Counted from the stretch's first letter, positions 44,700 through 57,917 are shown. The stretch: DNA of 64,000 nucleotides from Microcebus murinus (GCF_040939455.1 NC_134108.1:46499501-46563500); one strand, 5' to 3'. Program-made: numbers and translations. The notes: generated from the letters alone by a model not told the origin.

Positions 44700-46361
44700 T
44701 TCAACAAAGGTGCCAAGAACATACAGTGGAGAAAGGACAGTCCCTTCAATAAAATGGTGCTGTGATAACTGGATATCCAAATGCAGAAGAATGAAACTAG
44801 ACCCTTAGCTCTCATCATATACAAAAATCAAATTAAAATGGATTAAAGACTTAAATCTAAGACCTGAAACTACCAAAAGAAAACTTTGGGGAAATGCTTC
44901 AGGACATTGATCTGGGCAAGGTCTTCTTGAGTAATACCCTCAAAGCACAGGTAACCAAAGCAAAATTGGACAAATGAGATCACATCAGGCTAAAAAGCTT
45001 CTGCACAGCAAAAGAAATAAGCAACAAAGAGAGAAGACAACCCACAAAATGGGAGAAAATATTTGCAAACTACTCACCTGACAAAGTACTAATAACTAGA
45101 ATACATAAGTAACTCCAATGACTCAATAGAAAAAATTAAATAATCCAATTAAAACATGGGCAAAGGATCTGAATAGACATTGCTCAAAAGAAGACATACA
45201 AATGGCCAACAGGTATATGAAAAAATATTCAACATCATTAGTCATCAGATAAATGAAAACTAAAACTACAATGAGATTTCATCTCACCCCAGTTAAAATG
45301 GCTTCTATCAAAAAGACAGGCAATATGAATGCTGGTTAGAATATGGGGAAAGGGGAACCCTTGTATCCTGTTGGTGGGAATGTAAATTAGTGCAACTACT
45401 ATAGAGAATAGTATGGCGGTTCCTCAAAAAACTAAAAATAGAACTACCATATGATCCAGCAATCCCACAGCTGGGTATATATCCAAAGGAGGAGAATTCA
45501 GTATCAAAAAGATACCTATACTTCCATGATTATTTCAGTACTACTCATAATAGCCAAGGTTTAGAATTAACTTAAGTGTCCATTGCTAAATGAATGGATA
45601 AAGAAATTGTGGTACATATACACAAAGGAATATTATATAGCCACAAAAAGAATGACATCCTGCCATTTGCAACAACATGGATAGAACTGGAAAATGTTAA
45701 GTGAAATAAGCCAAGAACAGAAATACCAATCTTGCATGTTCTCACTCACATATGGGAGCTAAATATTAAAAACAATTGATCTCATGGAGATAGAGAGTAG
45801 AATGATGGCTTCCAGAGTTTGGGAAGAGGAGTGGGGAGGTGAGAATGAAGTGGGCATAGTTTATGGGAACAAAAATATAGACAGAATGAACAAAATTTGA
45901 TAGCATAACGAAGTGACTATAACCAACAATAAGTAAGACTATACTTAAAAATAACTAAAAGTGGAATTGGAATATTCCTAACACAACAAAATGATAAACG
46001 CTCAAGGCAATGGCTACCCCAATTACCCTGTATTAATTAATTCACATTGTATGTCTGTAACAAAACATCACATGTAGCCAAGTGTGGTGGCTTAAGCCTG
46101 TAATCCTAGCACTCTGGGAGGCTGAAGCAGAGGATTGCTTGAGCTCAGGAGTCTGAGACCAGCCTGAGAAGGAGTGAGACCCCATCTCTACTAAAAAATA
46201 GAAAAAATGAGCCAGGTATGGCAGTGTGTTCCTGTAGTCCCAGCTACCCAGGAAGCTGAAGCAGGAGGATTGTTTGAGCCCAGGAATTTTAGGTTGCAGT
46301 GAGCTATGATGAAGCTACTGCACTCTAGCTGTGACAACAGAATAAGACTACATCACACAAA

Positions 46362-46429
<68 letters not shown>

Positions 46430-46490
46430 ATCACATGTACCCTATAAAGACATACAGCTATTATGTACTGATAATTTTTAAACCTTTTAA
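44700..46490 (+). repeat. L1 3' portion, split by an Alu
   Basis: Sense ORF2 C-terminal text ('ggtgccaagaacatac', 'aaatggtgctgtgataactgg', 'aaaagcttctgcacagc', 'gaactaccatatgatccagcaatcccac') is followed by a 3'UTR with 'gcataacgaagtgactataac' and 'cacatgtaccctataaa' near the end. It is 5'-truncated, and stops break the ORF. An Alu was inserted within the 3'UTR at 46077. Confidence 0.9.
46067..46439 (+). mobile_element. Dimeric Alu with (AAAG)n tail nested in the L1
   Basis: Alu from 'gccaagtgtggtggct' at 46077 to about 46360, then an (AAAG)n tract to 46429. ATCACATGTA occurs before (46067-46076) and after (46430-46439), so the Alu entered an existing L1. A Lys/Glu-repeat open frame over the tail is an artefact. 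Confidence 0.9.
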
Positions 46491-46940
46491 TGATATACTT
46501 GAAATTTAAGAAAATCTGAATTTGTAGATTTTAGTTAAAAATAACTTTTTAATGTTGATTCATTAATTCTGACAAATGCCCCATCCTAATATAAGGTGTT
46601 GATAGTAGAAGAAACCAGGTTTGAGGTATCTGCAAACTTTCTGTACTATCTTTGCAACTTTTTTGTAAATCTAAGTCTATTCTAAAAATGTTTTAATGAA
46701 AAACATAAAAAAAAAATTTTAATGACAAGTGAACCCTTATAAATTAGAAGACAGCTATATTAAAGATTTTCAAAATTTTAAAAGCTTTAAAGAAATATTT
46801 TTTATTAGTTTGAAAATAAGAATAAAAATTGATAATTATCTAGAAAAATATAAATTATGAAATCTGCTCAAGAAAATATTGGAAACTTGAATAAATTAAG
46901 ACCAGTAAATAAATTGAATTGATAACAAAAAATATTAGCC
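46491..46940. other. unassigned DNA
   Basis: No gene or repeat recognised. Confidence 0.4.
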
Positions 46941-49060
46941 CCAATGACTTCATTTTAACCCCAAAATATTCAGCTTATTTTGAAAGTAGGATAACTTGAA
47001 ACTAAAATCAAACAGAGGTAGTACAAGATAAAAAATTTATAGACAATCTCCCTTTTGAACAGATGCAAATATTCTATATAAAACTCTAACATAAAATGTA
47101 TAAAAAGAAAGATGAATCATAAGCAGCTTGATTTTAACCCAGAAATGCAAGGAAAATACAACATCAGAAAATCTAATATAAAACATAGCATTAAGATGGT
47201 AAAGAAAAAATCCAGAGAATCATCTCAGAAGATGTTGATAAGCATTCATTACTAATCAACACTCATTAATGAAAAAAAAACAAAACTAAACAAACTGAAA
47301 CTACAGACTACCCTGAGCAGATAAATATCACCTATGAAAAACCTAAAGCTAAAATAATAAAAGATAATGGTGAAATTTTGGAAGCATTCTTTTTAAAATG
47401 AGAAACCTAATAATGGTTCCATTCAACATTGTACTGGAAATTTTAGCTCTTGAAATAAGACAATTAAAAAAATTAAGAGCTTGAAGTTTTAAAATAAAAT
47501 TATACTGAAAAGGGGTTTTATCTTAAAGACACTTTATTTATGAAAAAATATGAATCTATAGATTAACCAATAGAACTAACAAAGTTCAATATGATTTCCA
47601 GATGATAAATGAACATACAGAGTTGAGTGTTCTTTATATCAGTAATAAAGCTTTAGAAATGGAAAAAGAAAAAAAAGTCCCATTTAAAATAGCCTCAAAA
47701 ACTTTAAGATAAGTATTACAGGGATCAATTTAACAAAATATGTTAAAGTTCTCTGTGAAGAAAATTGTAAAGCCTTATAAAGGTCATGAAACTGTAAATT
47801 AATGGAAGCATGTTATATATTTTCATAGTAAGATGATATAATAGAGATAGTATTTCTTCCTGAATTATAAGGTCAATGCAATTCCAGTAAAAATGCAGTT
47901 TTTCTTGGAACTTGGTATACAAACCACAAAATCAAAATAGAAAAAAAGGGCTAATACTAGATAATTCAATTTTAACAAATTGCTAGGTAGAAAGATTTGG
48001 CTTACCATTTATTAATTCTTGATATAGAGATAGAATAATATACAAATAGAATAGAATCATGTGGTGGGCTGGGAGATGCACCAGGAGGCCCACTATCTTC
48101 AAGAAAGGACTTGCTGCTGATATTGTATGCTCCTATCAGTTTTTTTCAGATTTTGCCTCAAGCAGAGGCCCACCTACCCCACAGCACAGGGTGATCAAAA
48201 TCTAAGGACTGATTGTGGAGGATATATAGAGTATATAGACCAAGGATTTCAGCCCACCCTGGGACAATGCTTAGGGCTAGTTATATTTCAACTTCTCTGC
48301 AGGGTTGGCTGAATCATTTTTTGGTCCTACATCGCAGGTCAACTTCTCATCTGCTGGATCCTGCTTCCTCTCTTCTGCAAGTTCTGATCCCTAATAAATA
48401 TCATGCACACCAAACTCCATCTCAGTACTGCATCTGGACCTCCCAACCTTCATCACAGAGAGTCGGAAACAATCCACACACATAAAGAATCCTCATGAAC
48501 AACAAACCACACTGCAAAGCAATGGAGAAAAAGCTTTTCAGTACCGGTGCTGGGACAATTGGTTACATTAAAAAAAAAAAAAAATCTTACATTGTACACA
48601 AAAATCTATTGGTTGAGTCAAGAACTAAATTTGAACAGCAAAACTATAAAACTATAGAAGACCATGCAGAAGAATATTTTTAAGGCTTTGGATAAAGCTA
48701 TGGTATGACCAAAGGCACTATAAATAAAATTAAAAGAGAAACTGCAAGATGAGAGGGTATATTTAATGCACAAATAATTGAGAAAGCTCAGTAAGTGATA
48801 CTCAGTAAGTATAAATAACTTTGAATCATTAAGAAAAGGAACCAAACAAATGAGTAAAAGGTGTAAATAGTCAATTCACAGTGGAAGAAACTGAATTGCC
48901 AATGACCATGTAAAAAGATGTTCAAATTTATTAGCAATCAAGAGAAAGCAAATTAAAACAGAAATAAGACACCATTACTCTCCTACTAGTTTCATAAAAA
49001 TGCAAAGTCTAACAGCATCTAGTGTGCAAACATTGCTGTTAAAGTGTCATTATTAACCTC
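46941..49060 (+). repeat. Old L1 relic, split by an LTR-like element
   Basis: ORF2-like text runs from about 46941 ('aacatagcattaagatgg', 'cattcaacattgtactggaaatttt', 'caatgcaattccagtaaaaatgcag') to 48059 and resumes at about 48485 ('aaaaagcttttcagtaccggtgctgggacaattgg', 'gaccaaaggcactataaa', 'gatgttcaaatttattagcaatcaag'). All frames are broken. Divergence is high. Confidence 0.7.
48060..48471 (+). mobile_element. LTR-like insertion inside the old L1
   Basis: TG...CA ends are possible (TGTGGTGGGC at 48060, GGAAACA at 48471). It contains 'agcagaggcccacctaccccacagcacagggtgatc' and a polyadenylation signal CTAATAAATATC (AATAAA at 48393-48398) near its 3' side. The flanking L1 text is continuous without it. 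Target duplications are not clear (ATCA/ATCC). The family is not named. Open frames within it are not retroviral genes. Confidence 0.5.
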
Positions 49061-50124
49061 TGGAAAATAGTCTCCTCTCGCTCAGCTAAGGTCTTCTGTA
49101 GTCAGAAGATCCAGGGTAGGGAGGTGAGACAGTCCTCTCTTCTCCTACCTTCCACATTTCTGCCTCATTCAGCTAACCAAGTTTCTTCACTCCTCTTGAG
49201 GAGAGGCTGTACATTGCTTAGCTGACTAGTCTTTTCTTTTTTCTTTTCTTTTCTTTTTTTTTTTTTGACATTTCCAATATTTACAGATAACCAGTAATGA
49301 CGATTCTTATATTAAGATGGCTTCAAACACTCTGAGCCAGTCACATGTATGAAGCTGACTCTTTATGTATGCTTTGTGGATTCTTCAGAAACTCCTGGGA
49401 ACATTCAATTGTATTTCCCATGATATAAGTGATGCATTTTCCTCTGGGTACATGTTCATCCTTTATCCCTTCTTGCATTGGTGGCTTTTTCTAAATAGAC
49501 TCTTCATCATTCTTCTAGGTAACCCTCTTAGAGATAATTAAAAATATTAATATCTATAGGGCAGGTCTATCTGTCCCCAATTAACCTACCTCTAGTTCAC
49601 AGGAAATAAGTATCCTTTGCCCCAGCAAAGGGTAGGACTGCTGTCCAACTTTATCCTAGCATCAAGCTTTCCACACTAACCACTAAATCAGCTAACCAGC
49701 CCATCTCTCATCCTCTAGATTTCCCAGACTGCAGTAAGACGCCAAGTCCTCTGAGAGGCTCTGTCAGAGACCCTCTAACTTGATTTGAGAAGAATGTGGA
49801 AACACCCTTACCTGCACCCCACTGCCTGATGGTAGGGGGAGAGGAACTGTTGCCATCACAGAGCAGTTATGCCCAAATTTTTCTTTGCAATCCTGCCTAC
49901 ATATCAACAATTAAACCCCTCTTTATTTTTGATATGGATGAGGAACCTAAAAGGAACCCAGCTTTTGGTTATGTATTTCTAAAATTTTTATAGAAAGGCC
50001 TATTTCACAACTCATTTTGATATCTGATATTATATCTTGATCTCTCAGTTGAAACTTCCAAATTTACATATTGGAACAGTAACATTAAATATGATGTTTA
50101 TAGCCCTCTCTCTCTATAACTTTT
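49061..50124. other. unassigned DNA with a T-rich tract
   Basis: No gene recognised. A T/C tract at about 49229-49266 (TTTTCTTTTCTTTTC, then T13) is simple repeat. Confidence 0.4.
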
Positions 50125-50545
50125 GTTTCTATTTCTACACATACTTTGGTTATCTATTCCTATACAATGAATTCCATGCTAGTCTCTGTCTCTCATGGTA
50201 CTGGGGATTCATTGACCTCAGTTAGGCAGTTTTTTCTCTGGCTGTTTTGTGCCGTGGCTGGGGCTTACAGCATTGAAGTTTTCCCTACTATATTTCTGGT
50301 GCCTGGGCTGGAGGCTGGAATAGCTAGAGCTCCTTGAGCATGTCTCTCTACCTCGATGTGGTCTCTCCAAAGAATCTCCCCAGCATGAGGGCTTCAAGGG
50401 AGGTGTCCTTCTTCCATGGCAACCCAGAACTCCTAAGGCATATGTCTCAAGAGATAGCAGCAGATAGAATTTATATCACCTTTCATGACTTTACCTCAGA
50501 AGTCACACAGTGTTATTTCTGCTGTATTCTATTAGTCTTAAACAC
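50125..50545 (-). repeat. Ancient LTR-like repeat, copy 3 of 3
   Basis: 'tttggttatctattcctatacaatga', 'atgtctctctacctcgatgtggtctctcc', 'cagcatgagggcttcaagggaggtg' and 'cctcagaagtcacacagtgttatttctgctgtattctattag' give the same landmark order as 13230-13662 and 38191-38985. Confidence 0.6.
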
Positions 50546-50642
50546 AAACTGTTTCAAGAGGAATGAACATAGCTTCTACCTCATGATAGAGGAATGACAA
50601 GGTTCTATAAGAGTATGTGGAAAGAGAAATATTGTTGGAGTG

Positions 50643-51504
50643 TGTATTAGATAGGGTTCTCTAAAGAAACAGAATCAATAGGTTATATACATACAAAGAG
50701 ATTTATTAGACAGGTGTGGTGGCTCACATTTGTAAATCCCAACAATTTGGGAGGAGGAAGGAGGCAGGAGGATTGCTTGAGTCCAAAAGTTTGAGATTAG
50801 CCTGGACGGCATAACAGACCCCATCTCTACAAAAAAATTATTAATTTTTTTTTAAAAATTGGAGGGCATGGTGGCATGTAACTGTAGTCCCAGTTACTCA
50901 GGAGGCTGAGCCAGGGGGGTCACTTGAGCCCAGGAATTCAAGACTATGGTGAGCTGTGATCACACCAGTGAACTCCAGTCAGGGTGACAGAATAAGATCC
51001 TGTCTCTAAAAATAATAATAATAATAATGACAATGACAACATGATTTATTGTAACGAATGGGCTCACACAATAATGGAGGCTGATAAGTTCCAAGCTGGA
51101 GCTCCAAGAGAGCAAATGGTATAAGTTCCAGTCTAAGTGTGAAGGCTGGAGAACCAGGAGAGCCAATGGTGTTGTTCTAGTCTGAGTGCCAACCGTGGCC
51201 AGACTCAAGAAGAGTCAGTGTTTCAGTTGAATCCAAAGACAGGACAAGATCGATATCCCAACCCAAAGTACTCAGGCCAGAGGAGTTTCCTCTTGCTCAG
51301 TCTCTTTTGTATGATTCATGTCTTGGGTTAATTGGATGAGCCCCCTCCACAGCCATATCAGGGAGGGCAATCTGCTTTCCTCAGCCTATGCATTCACATG
51401 TTAATCTTATCCAGAAACACCCTCACAGACATACCTAGAAAAATGCCCAAACATCTGGGTATCCCACGGCCCAGTCAAGTTGACACATAAAATTAAGCAT
51501 CACA
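50643..51504 (-). mobile_element. ERVL-type LTR (MLT2-like), split by an Alu
   Basis: The plus strand begins TGTATTAGATAGGGTTCTCT and ends GTTGACACATAAAATTAAGC...CACA. On the minus strand this is the TGTGATG...TTAATTTTATGTGTCAAC start and the CTAATACA end of MLT2-like LTRs. The middle has 'tctgctttcctcagcc' and 'gttaatcttatccagaaacaccctcacag'. It is interrupted at 50708 by an Alu. No flanking ERVL internal sequence is seen, so it is a solo LTR. Confidence 0.75.
50700..51050 (+). mobile_element. Old dimeric Alu nested in the LTR
   Basis: 'acaggtgtggtggctcaca' to 'gggtgacagaataagatcctgtctc', then an (AAT)n tail. GATTTATT flanks it at 50700-50707 and 51043-51050. The right arm has 'gagctgtgatcacaccagtgaactccag', typical of old Alus. 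Confidence 0.85.
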
Positions 51505-51507
51505 GAA

Positions 51508-51985
51508 TCTTTTTAAGAAACATATAACTCACCATAATGCATATATCCAAACCACAAATAAAAGACTACAAGTAGGTCAAATGTTAATATCCTCCTTTTT
51601 CTCAATATGAAAAGCGATGATGCTTTTTGCTAGGAATGGCTAAGGGACATATCTTTGTCCTAGTCTTACCTAAATCCTCATAGTTTACCTATTTCTGTCT
51701 TGTACATTGGTTCTCTTTCCTGTGCTAGGTGATCTCTGCTTCCTTATATCAGATTTTCTACATCTACTGCTGAAAATTCTCATCAGGTCTATCTGCAGTT
51801 GTTCAGTGTTCAGATTTTGAGCATGAAGCCTTCATCAATTACCTTTCTACAAGCCTCACAAGCCATGCTCTTTATTTGCATTCACAAATATTTGCAACTC
51901 CAGAACTTAAGGGAAGCTTGTTGCTGTTACTAAGTCTGACAAATGCCCAGAGCATCCCCCACTTGCCAAAAACCACTGTTTTCCC
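51508..51985. other. unassigned DNA
   Basis: No gene or repeat recognised. Confidence 0.4.
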
Positions 51986-51989
51986 CTGT

Positions 51990-52255
51990 ATAATGGCTAA
52001 GAAAATTGGTTTGAAACCACACAGTCTTGGCTTCAAATACTGGCTCTGCCACTTGCAATTTGCATCACTTTGGGAAATAAAATTAATCACTCTGAGCTTC
52101 AGTTTTCTCACCTGAAAAATAGACTAATTAAGACCTTGCAAATTTAATGTGCCAATGAAATAAAAGGATGAATATTAAATATTTAACATAGTGCTTGATA
52201 CAAAGTAAAATCTCAAGTACTGTCAAATATTATTGTTATTTTTATAGTTGTTGTT
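51990..52255 (+). repeat. MIR-type SINE, sense
   Basis: Clear MIR order: 'cttggcttcaaatactggctctgccacttg', 'ctctgagcttcagttttctcacctgaaaaatag', 'agtgcttgatacaaagtaaaatctcaa', then 'attattgttat'. One of the better-kept MIRs here. Confidence 0.85.
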
Positions 52256-53374
52256 ACTTATTTCTTTGATGTACCAGCTCTCAAGAAGTGTTTATATAGT
52301 CCACTTAAACTTTGGCAAGAAATGAATGGCTTCTTGCCAGTGGACTCACTAAGCCCCACAGCATACTTGACTCTGAGACATCCTGGCATGAATAATACCT
52401 AGGAAGCAACTCCCTGGCATGTGAGATAGGCCAAAAGTTTACTCTGCAATAGTTTCATTCAAATGTTAGGAAAAATAAAAGGGGAATAATATTAATCAGA
52501 ACTGAATATGTGCCTGTCATATTGTTAGAAATTTTACACTTGTTAAATGAACCCACCTAAGTTTCAGTTTACAAATAACACAAATATTGTTGCTGTAAGA
52601 ATATAATGGATGTAAAATTACTCACAGTGCCTGAGTAAATAATTACTGTAGATTATGAGACACCATTAAGTTAGAATATTTCACTTTACACCTAAGTATA
52701 TACATTTGTTGCATGATATTTGTCACAAGATTTTTTTGATGCTTTGGTAAAATTACAAAAGAAAAGTAAAAGTTCATTTGTCTACTTTGAATGAGCTTAG
52801 GGAAATAATCAGAAGAGTAGCTAAGTTGTTTAAGATCACACTGCTTCTAAGATGTAGAGCTTTGACTCAAAATGAAATCTGCCTGTATTCCTTTCAGTAC
52901 ACTGCTTCCTTTTGTATATCCATTGTGGATATACAAAAAATATACATTGTGGCTAATTATCCATAAGTCTTAAATGGATTTTTGCATCAGTTACTGGAGA
53001 CTGGCAGTTCAAAAAGTTTTGGTCACATGACTCTTAAACTCTTAAAAATTATCGGGCATCAAGCACCTAGATCTTGGTTTATACTACCCATTTCCACTAA
53101 AAACAAAAGGCAAAACGAACAAAACCCTAAGGTTCCTTAGAGAAATGACTGATTCTAGGACTGGGGCAAGAAATATACAAGATGAGACTGAAACATCTTG
53201 TAGTGCCAGAGAGTGAAGAACCACTCCCTCCTCCACACCCCTAAAAACACCCCACCATATATTGATAGAAGCATGTTAAAGGCACACAGAAGCAAACTAA
53301 GAGATCAACTAATGGCCAAAATTGGAACAGTTTGAGCAATAAGATTGTAACACAGCATGTAAAATAAATATCCA
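52256..53374. other. unassigned DNA with a MIR-like piece
   Basis: The part at 52785-52915 ('agctaagttgtttaagatcacac', 'gtagagctttgactcaaaatg') may be an antisense MIR fragment. Nothing else is recognised. Confidence 0.4.
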
Positions 53375-53735
53375 TGTTCTCTTGCTATAACAGAATACCT
53401 GAGACTGGGTAATTTATAATAAACAGAAATTTATTTCTTATAGTTCCGGAAGCTTGGAAGTCCAGTGTCAAGGTGCCTGCATTTAGTGAAGGCCTATTTG
53501 CTATATCATTACATGGTGGAGGGCATTAAATGGTGAGAGGGCAAGAGCATGCATGTAAGCTCAGGCCTATCTCCTTCTTCTTATAAAGCCACTAGTCCCA
53601 TCTGGGGGCCCCACTCTGAAGAACTTATCTAATCCTAATTATCTTCCAAAGGCCCCATTTCCAATTAATATATGAATTTGAGTATTAAGTTCCCAACACG
53701 TGAAATTTGGGTGACACATTCAAACCACAGCAATG
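53375..53735 (-). mobile_element. MaLR-type LTR (MST/MLT1-like), minus strand
   Basis: 'gctataacagaatacctgagactgggtaatttataataaacagaaatttatt', 'cttggaagtccagtgtcaaggtgcc', 'cttataaagccactagtcccat', 'ccaaaggccccatttcc' and 'gtgacacattcaaaccacagca' follow a reversed MaLR LTR from end to end. No internal sequence follows. Confidence 0.75.
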
Positions 53736-54639
53736 AGTCATACTGATACAAATAAACAATTGAATAAATAAATAGAGGCAAAGAGACAAATCTGCTGTGC
53801 ATAAAGGAGAATTTCTAATAATTTATGGAAATACTCCACCTTTAATGAGAGGTAACTCTCAAATGTGAGCTGCACATAATGACATTTTTTTTTTCCTTCT
53901 TGCCATCCTTGTAATGACTTTCTTCCATAGAGCACCATAACAAAAGGGTGTGGGGAGAGAAACTTTACACTGGAGAAAGATGACAAATACTACCTCAGCC
54001 AGGTGACTAAGGTCAACATCAAAAGTAATAAATCATATTGATAAGAGGTACCACTAATATGATGTGATGAAAATGGAACTTTACTTCTATGATATTCATC
54101 CTCCAAACATCTAATCCTAGTCTAATCATGAGAAAAAAGCATAAGACAAATTCTAACAAAAGGGCATCCTACAAAACACATCACCAATATTCCTCAAAAT
54201 TGTCATAGTCATGAGAAACCAGTAAAGTCTAAGAAAATATCACAGCCAAGAGGAGCCTAAGGAGACATGGAAACTATATGGAATGTAGTAACCTGGATGG
54301 GATCCTGGAACAGAAAAAAAAAAAAAAAACTCATTAGGTAAAAAAACTAAGGAAGTTTCAATGAAGCATGAACTGCTGTTAATGATAATGTATCGATATT
54401 GGTTTATTAATTGTGGCAAACGTAAGATGTTAGTAATGGGGAAAACTAACTGTGGGTATATGAAAACTCTCAGCTCTGTCTTCTCAATTTTTCCATAAAT
54501 CAAAAACTGTGCTAAAAGATAAAGTTGATTTAAAAAGATCAGAGGCAAATATGGAAGACAATCATTAGAACTGATTTGTTGGTATAAGCCTCTTTGTCAT
54601 ATTATTTTTTATGCCTGTAAATAGACTTAAAATATTTTC
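53736..54639. other. unassigned DNA
   Basis: No gene or repeat recognised. Confidence 0.4.
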
Positions 54640-54996
54640 AATAAACATATTTTTTTTTTTTTTTGAGACAGAGTCTCGCTTTGTTGCCCAGGCTAGAGTG
54701 AGTGCCGTGGCGTCAGCCTAGCTCACAGCAACCTCAAACTCCTGGGCTCAAGTGATCCTTCTGCCTCAGCCTCCTGAATAGCTGGGACTACAGACATGCG
54801 CCACCATGCCCGGCTAATTTTTTCTATACATATTAGTTGGCCAATTAGTTTCTTTCTATTTATAGTAGAGACGGGGTCTCGCTCTTGCTCAGGCTGGTTT
54901 CAAACTCCTGACCTCGAGCAATCCGCCCGCCTCGGCCTCCTAGAGAGCTAGGATTACAGGCGTGAGCCACCGCGCCCGGCCAATAAACATATTTTT
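54640..54996 (-). mobile_element. Lemur-type Alu, minus strand, with target-site duplications
   Basis: The reversed Alu runs from the T-run at 54655 to GCCCGGCC at 54981. The linker (ATACATATTAGTTGGCC, TTTCTTTCTATTTATAGTAG) is the reverse complement of the lemur-type linker. AATAAACATATTTTT flanks it at 54640-54654 and 54982-54996. Low divergence. Confidence 0.95.
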
Positions 54997-57194
54997 AAGG
55001 AATAATTTTTATCAGAAAGTCTCAAAAGGAGGCTAGTGTACTAAGTCAATTGTTGGAAAGAAACTAGAACTCATAGATTCATAAATACTAGCAATAACAA
55101 TTGTCAGAAATCTCTAAAATCAATAACACTTTATTAGATATCATAAAAAATATTGAGGACTCCAAAGAGCTTCTGTTTATTTGTGTTACATCAACCAGTA
55201 CTTAGCTTATTATAAATTAAAACTGAGAAAATTTTAAAACACAGCCACACACAAGCACAAATTCCATTAGCCATCAGAACTATGTTGTCATGTAGCCGCT
55301 GGAAAGCTCCAATGTACACTCACAAAAGAACCAAAGTGGAAAAAGGCAATGAGCCTTGAAATCCTGGGATAAAGCCTAGTTGGCCATGATGTATATTCCA
55401 TTGAAATTAAAATTACAAATTAGGTATAAACTAATTAAAAATCCAATATAATTATAACATTCATTCCATGTGGCAGATGATACTGATGTGCTAAAACAAA
55501 TAGAAGGTGGAATTAATATTAGAGATATGTAGCTTTAGGTCTATTTCTAATTTAATCCTCATTTTCACTTCAATTATACTAATGTAGAGAACAAATGTCT
55601 ATTTACATGAGCAGACTTTACGAAATGGCAGTAATAACTTCAAGGTTATGTTGCTGTTTCATGATAATCAGACTCCACACTTGAAAGTTCTGCCAGTAAG
55701 CCATCCACAGAAGCAAGTTTTATAGTATTTCACTTAACTCTTTAAAGCTCTCACGTCAGGGGAGGGACAAAAAGGAAAAACAAAACGAAAAATGAAAGAA
55801 AACAAAAACAAAAAACAGTTCCCATGTGAAGATAAAGTTATCATATGGCTCCATAGAAATATGCATTAAGTATTACTAATTTGTGTTTTCTTGGTTCTGA
55901 GCCTTTATTTTTATTTACTTAAACACATATTTTCTGATCCTGTTTCTCACTCCCACAATTGGATATAAACTCCACATTTCTTTTTATATCCCCTCACCTA
56001 ACCCCATCCTTAGCCAAATAAATACTTGAATGAATTAATGTACAATTTAGTTATTGCCTGAATCACATATAGAAACTACTTCTTTGCTTATTTACTGCCA
56101 CACTTACAGGTAATGTATTATATAATAGGTATGTGCACAAATGAGGTCCATCTAATGCATTTTTTCAATATGTGGCTATAGTGCCGACAACTTCAGTGCC
56201 TATAGCAAATGTCATTTGGCAAATTCAACCTTAGCAAAGATAAATAGAGAATTTAAAATTGCATAACAGTGATCCATTGTAAGGTAATTATTTAAATGAC
56301 TGAGAACTAATTTATATTAATTTTTTAGATGTTCGTTGAAATTACACATTTAAAAAATTCTTAAAGACAACATATTTAAGAATTTTCTGAGGGTCATTCA
56401 GTCCATTTGGGGATACTAGTGTACAACGTATATATACATAATGTTAGTTGGCCTTTGTTAGAGGAACTTTTTTTTCCTTCAGGAAATTTATAGATTCCAT
56501 ATTGGGAAGCAGTTGCATTGAATCTATGGATAGGGCTTCTGTAGTCAAGTTAATCCCAGAAATTATGGATGTACAATTCAGATAAATACAAGAGACAATC
56601 ATGACAACCCCCGAGTTCATAGTTACTCATAAAAGGTCAGGATCAACTCAGCCTTACAATATCTGCTGCTGAGAATCAAAATCCTAAAGGAAGATTTTTA
56701 GATATAGGGATTAAAGGTAAGGGGCTTCTGAAGAATACATTTTTTTTTCTTTTCATATTTATGGAAATTAAATTTCTTGATCTGTGAAAGGTGGTTGGAC
56801 TTGATAAACTCTTAAAGCCAATACTAATTTTCTATGTTTATATGTAGTTTAATGTAGTTTTTCTAGTTTATACGTAACTCCTAGTGTGTTTCACAAACTC
56901 TGAGACCTGCCAGTTGTCTAAATACTAAATTATTTTGCTATACACATCATATTACAGTGATAAAATTTCAAAATTATGCACAAGAGCCAAAAATTTCTTT
57001 ATTTTGTATTATTTATTTGAATGGTTATAGAGAACATACTTCTTTATAAGTATTATAAGATATTTTAAGCAAATTAAGAGTTCTAAATAGATTTTTAAAA
57101 ATAATCATTAGTAATAAATATTTTCTATGGAGGACAGTTTACTTTATATTAATATAACTTTGATGAATAAATAATGTAAATTGCTATTGGGGGT
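54997..57194. other. unassigned A/T-rich DNA
   Basis: No gene or repeat family recognised over 2.2 kb. Confidence 0.4.
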
Positions 57195-57321
57195 TTTGTT
57201 TTGTTTATTTCAGAATATTATGGGGGTACAAATACTTTGGTCATATAAATTGCCTTTGCACTGCCCAAGTCAAAGCTACAAGTATGCCCATCCCCCAGAC
57301 AGCATGCACTGCACTCATTAA
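57195..57321 (-). mobile_element. 5'-truncated L1 3' end, same family as the full-length L1
   Basis: Reverse-complemented, it ends 'tttgtacccccataatattctgaaataaa', which matches the 3' end of the L1 at 36790-36815. It also contains 'tgtctgggggatgggcat', like 'catctgggggatggtcat' at 36709-36726. About 127 bp are present. Confidence 0.8.
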
Positions 57322-57325
57322 ATTG

Positions 57326-57799
57326 TTTAATTTACATTCAAATTTATTTTAATAAAAATTATTTTTAATTTTTCAATATACTCTGAAGAAAGTGAGCATC
57401 CTTACAAAAACCTTTAAAACAGTATCTTTTCTGATTTCTATAAGCTGGCTCTTATTTATAAAATATTCTAGTGTCTCAATTTTTATGGTACATTAATTAA
57501 ATATACATTCTACCCTATTGTCATCAAAATAAATAAAACTATAAGTTAACAGTGACAATTAATTAGGGAACATGCATTTTCAACGATTGTTTGACCACTA
57601 ATAGAGATATATTCAACTCTGGTTCGGCCTTTGTCCTTCCATTGGCTACAGGGATATATTTTCCATATCAAAAATTAGAATACATGATCTAAAATGAGTA
57701 TTCTTTTATCTTAAGTTTATAAAGAAAAGTTTTGTAGTATGCTGACATTTTGAAAATTTCTAGGACATTTTAATGTTATGAAATTATTAGACAAAATAT
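57326..57799. other. unassigned DNA
   Basis: No gene or repeat recognised. Confidence 0.4.
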
Positions 57800-57917
57800 G
57801 TTGTGTGAAGTTAAAGACCATGCCTTGCATGTCTACCACTATATCCCCAATGTGGACAGATTGTAGACTCTCAATCTATTTTACAAGAACAAATCAATGC
57901 ATCAATAAATGAATGGC
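57800..57917 (+). repeat. L2 3' end, sense
   Basis: 'aaagaccatgccttgcatgtc', 'ctatatccccaatgtggacag' and 'caatgcatcaataaatgaatgg' match the L2 3' terminus with its TGAATG-type tail. Confidence 0.6.

Noticed and set aside
46306..46509. Open frame with Lys/Glu repeats
   Set aside because: It is the translation of the (AAAG)n tail of an Alu.
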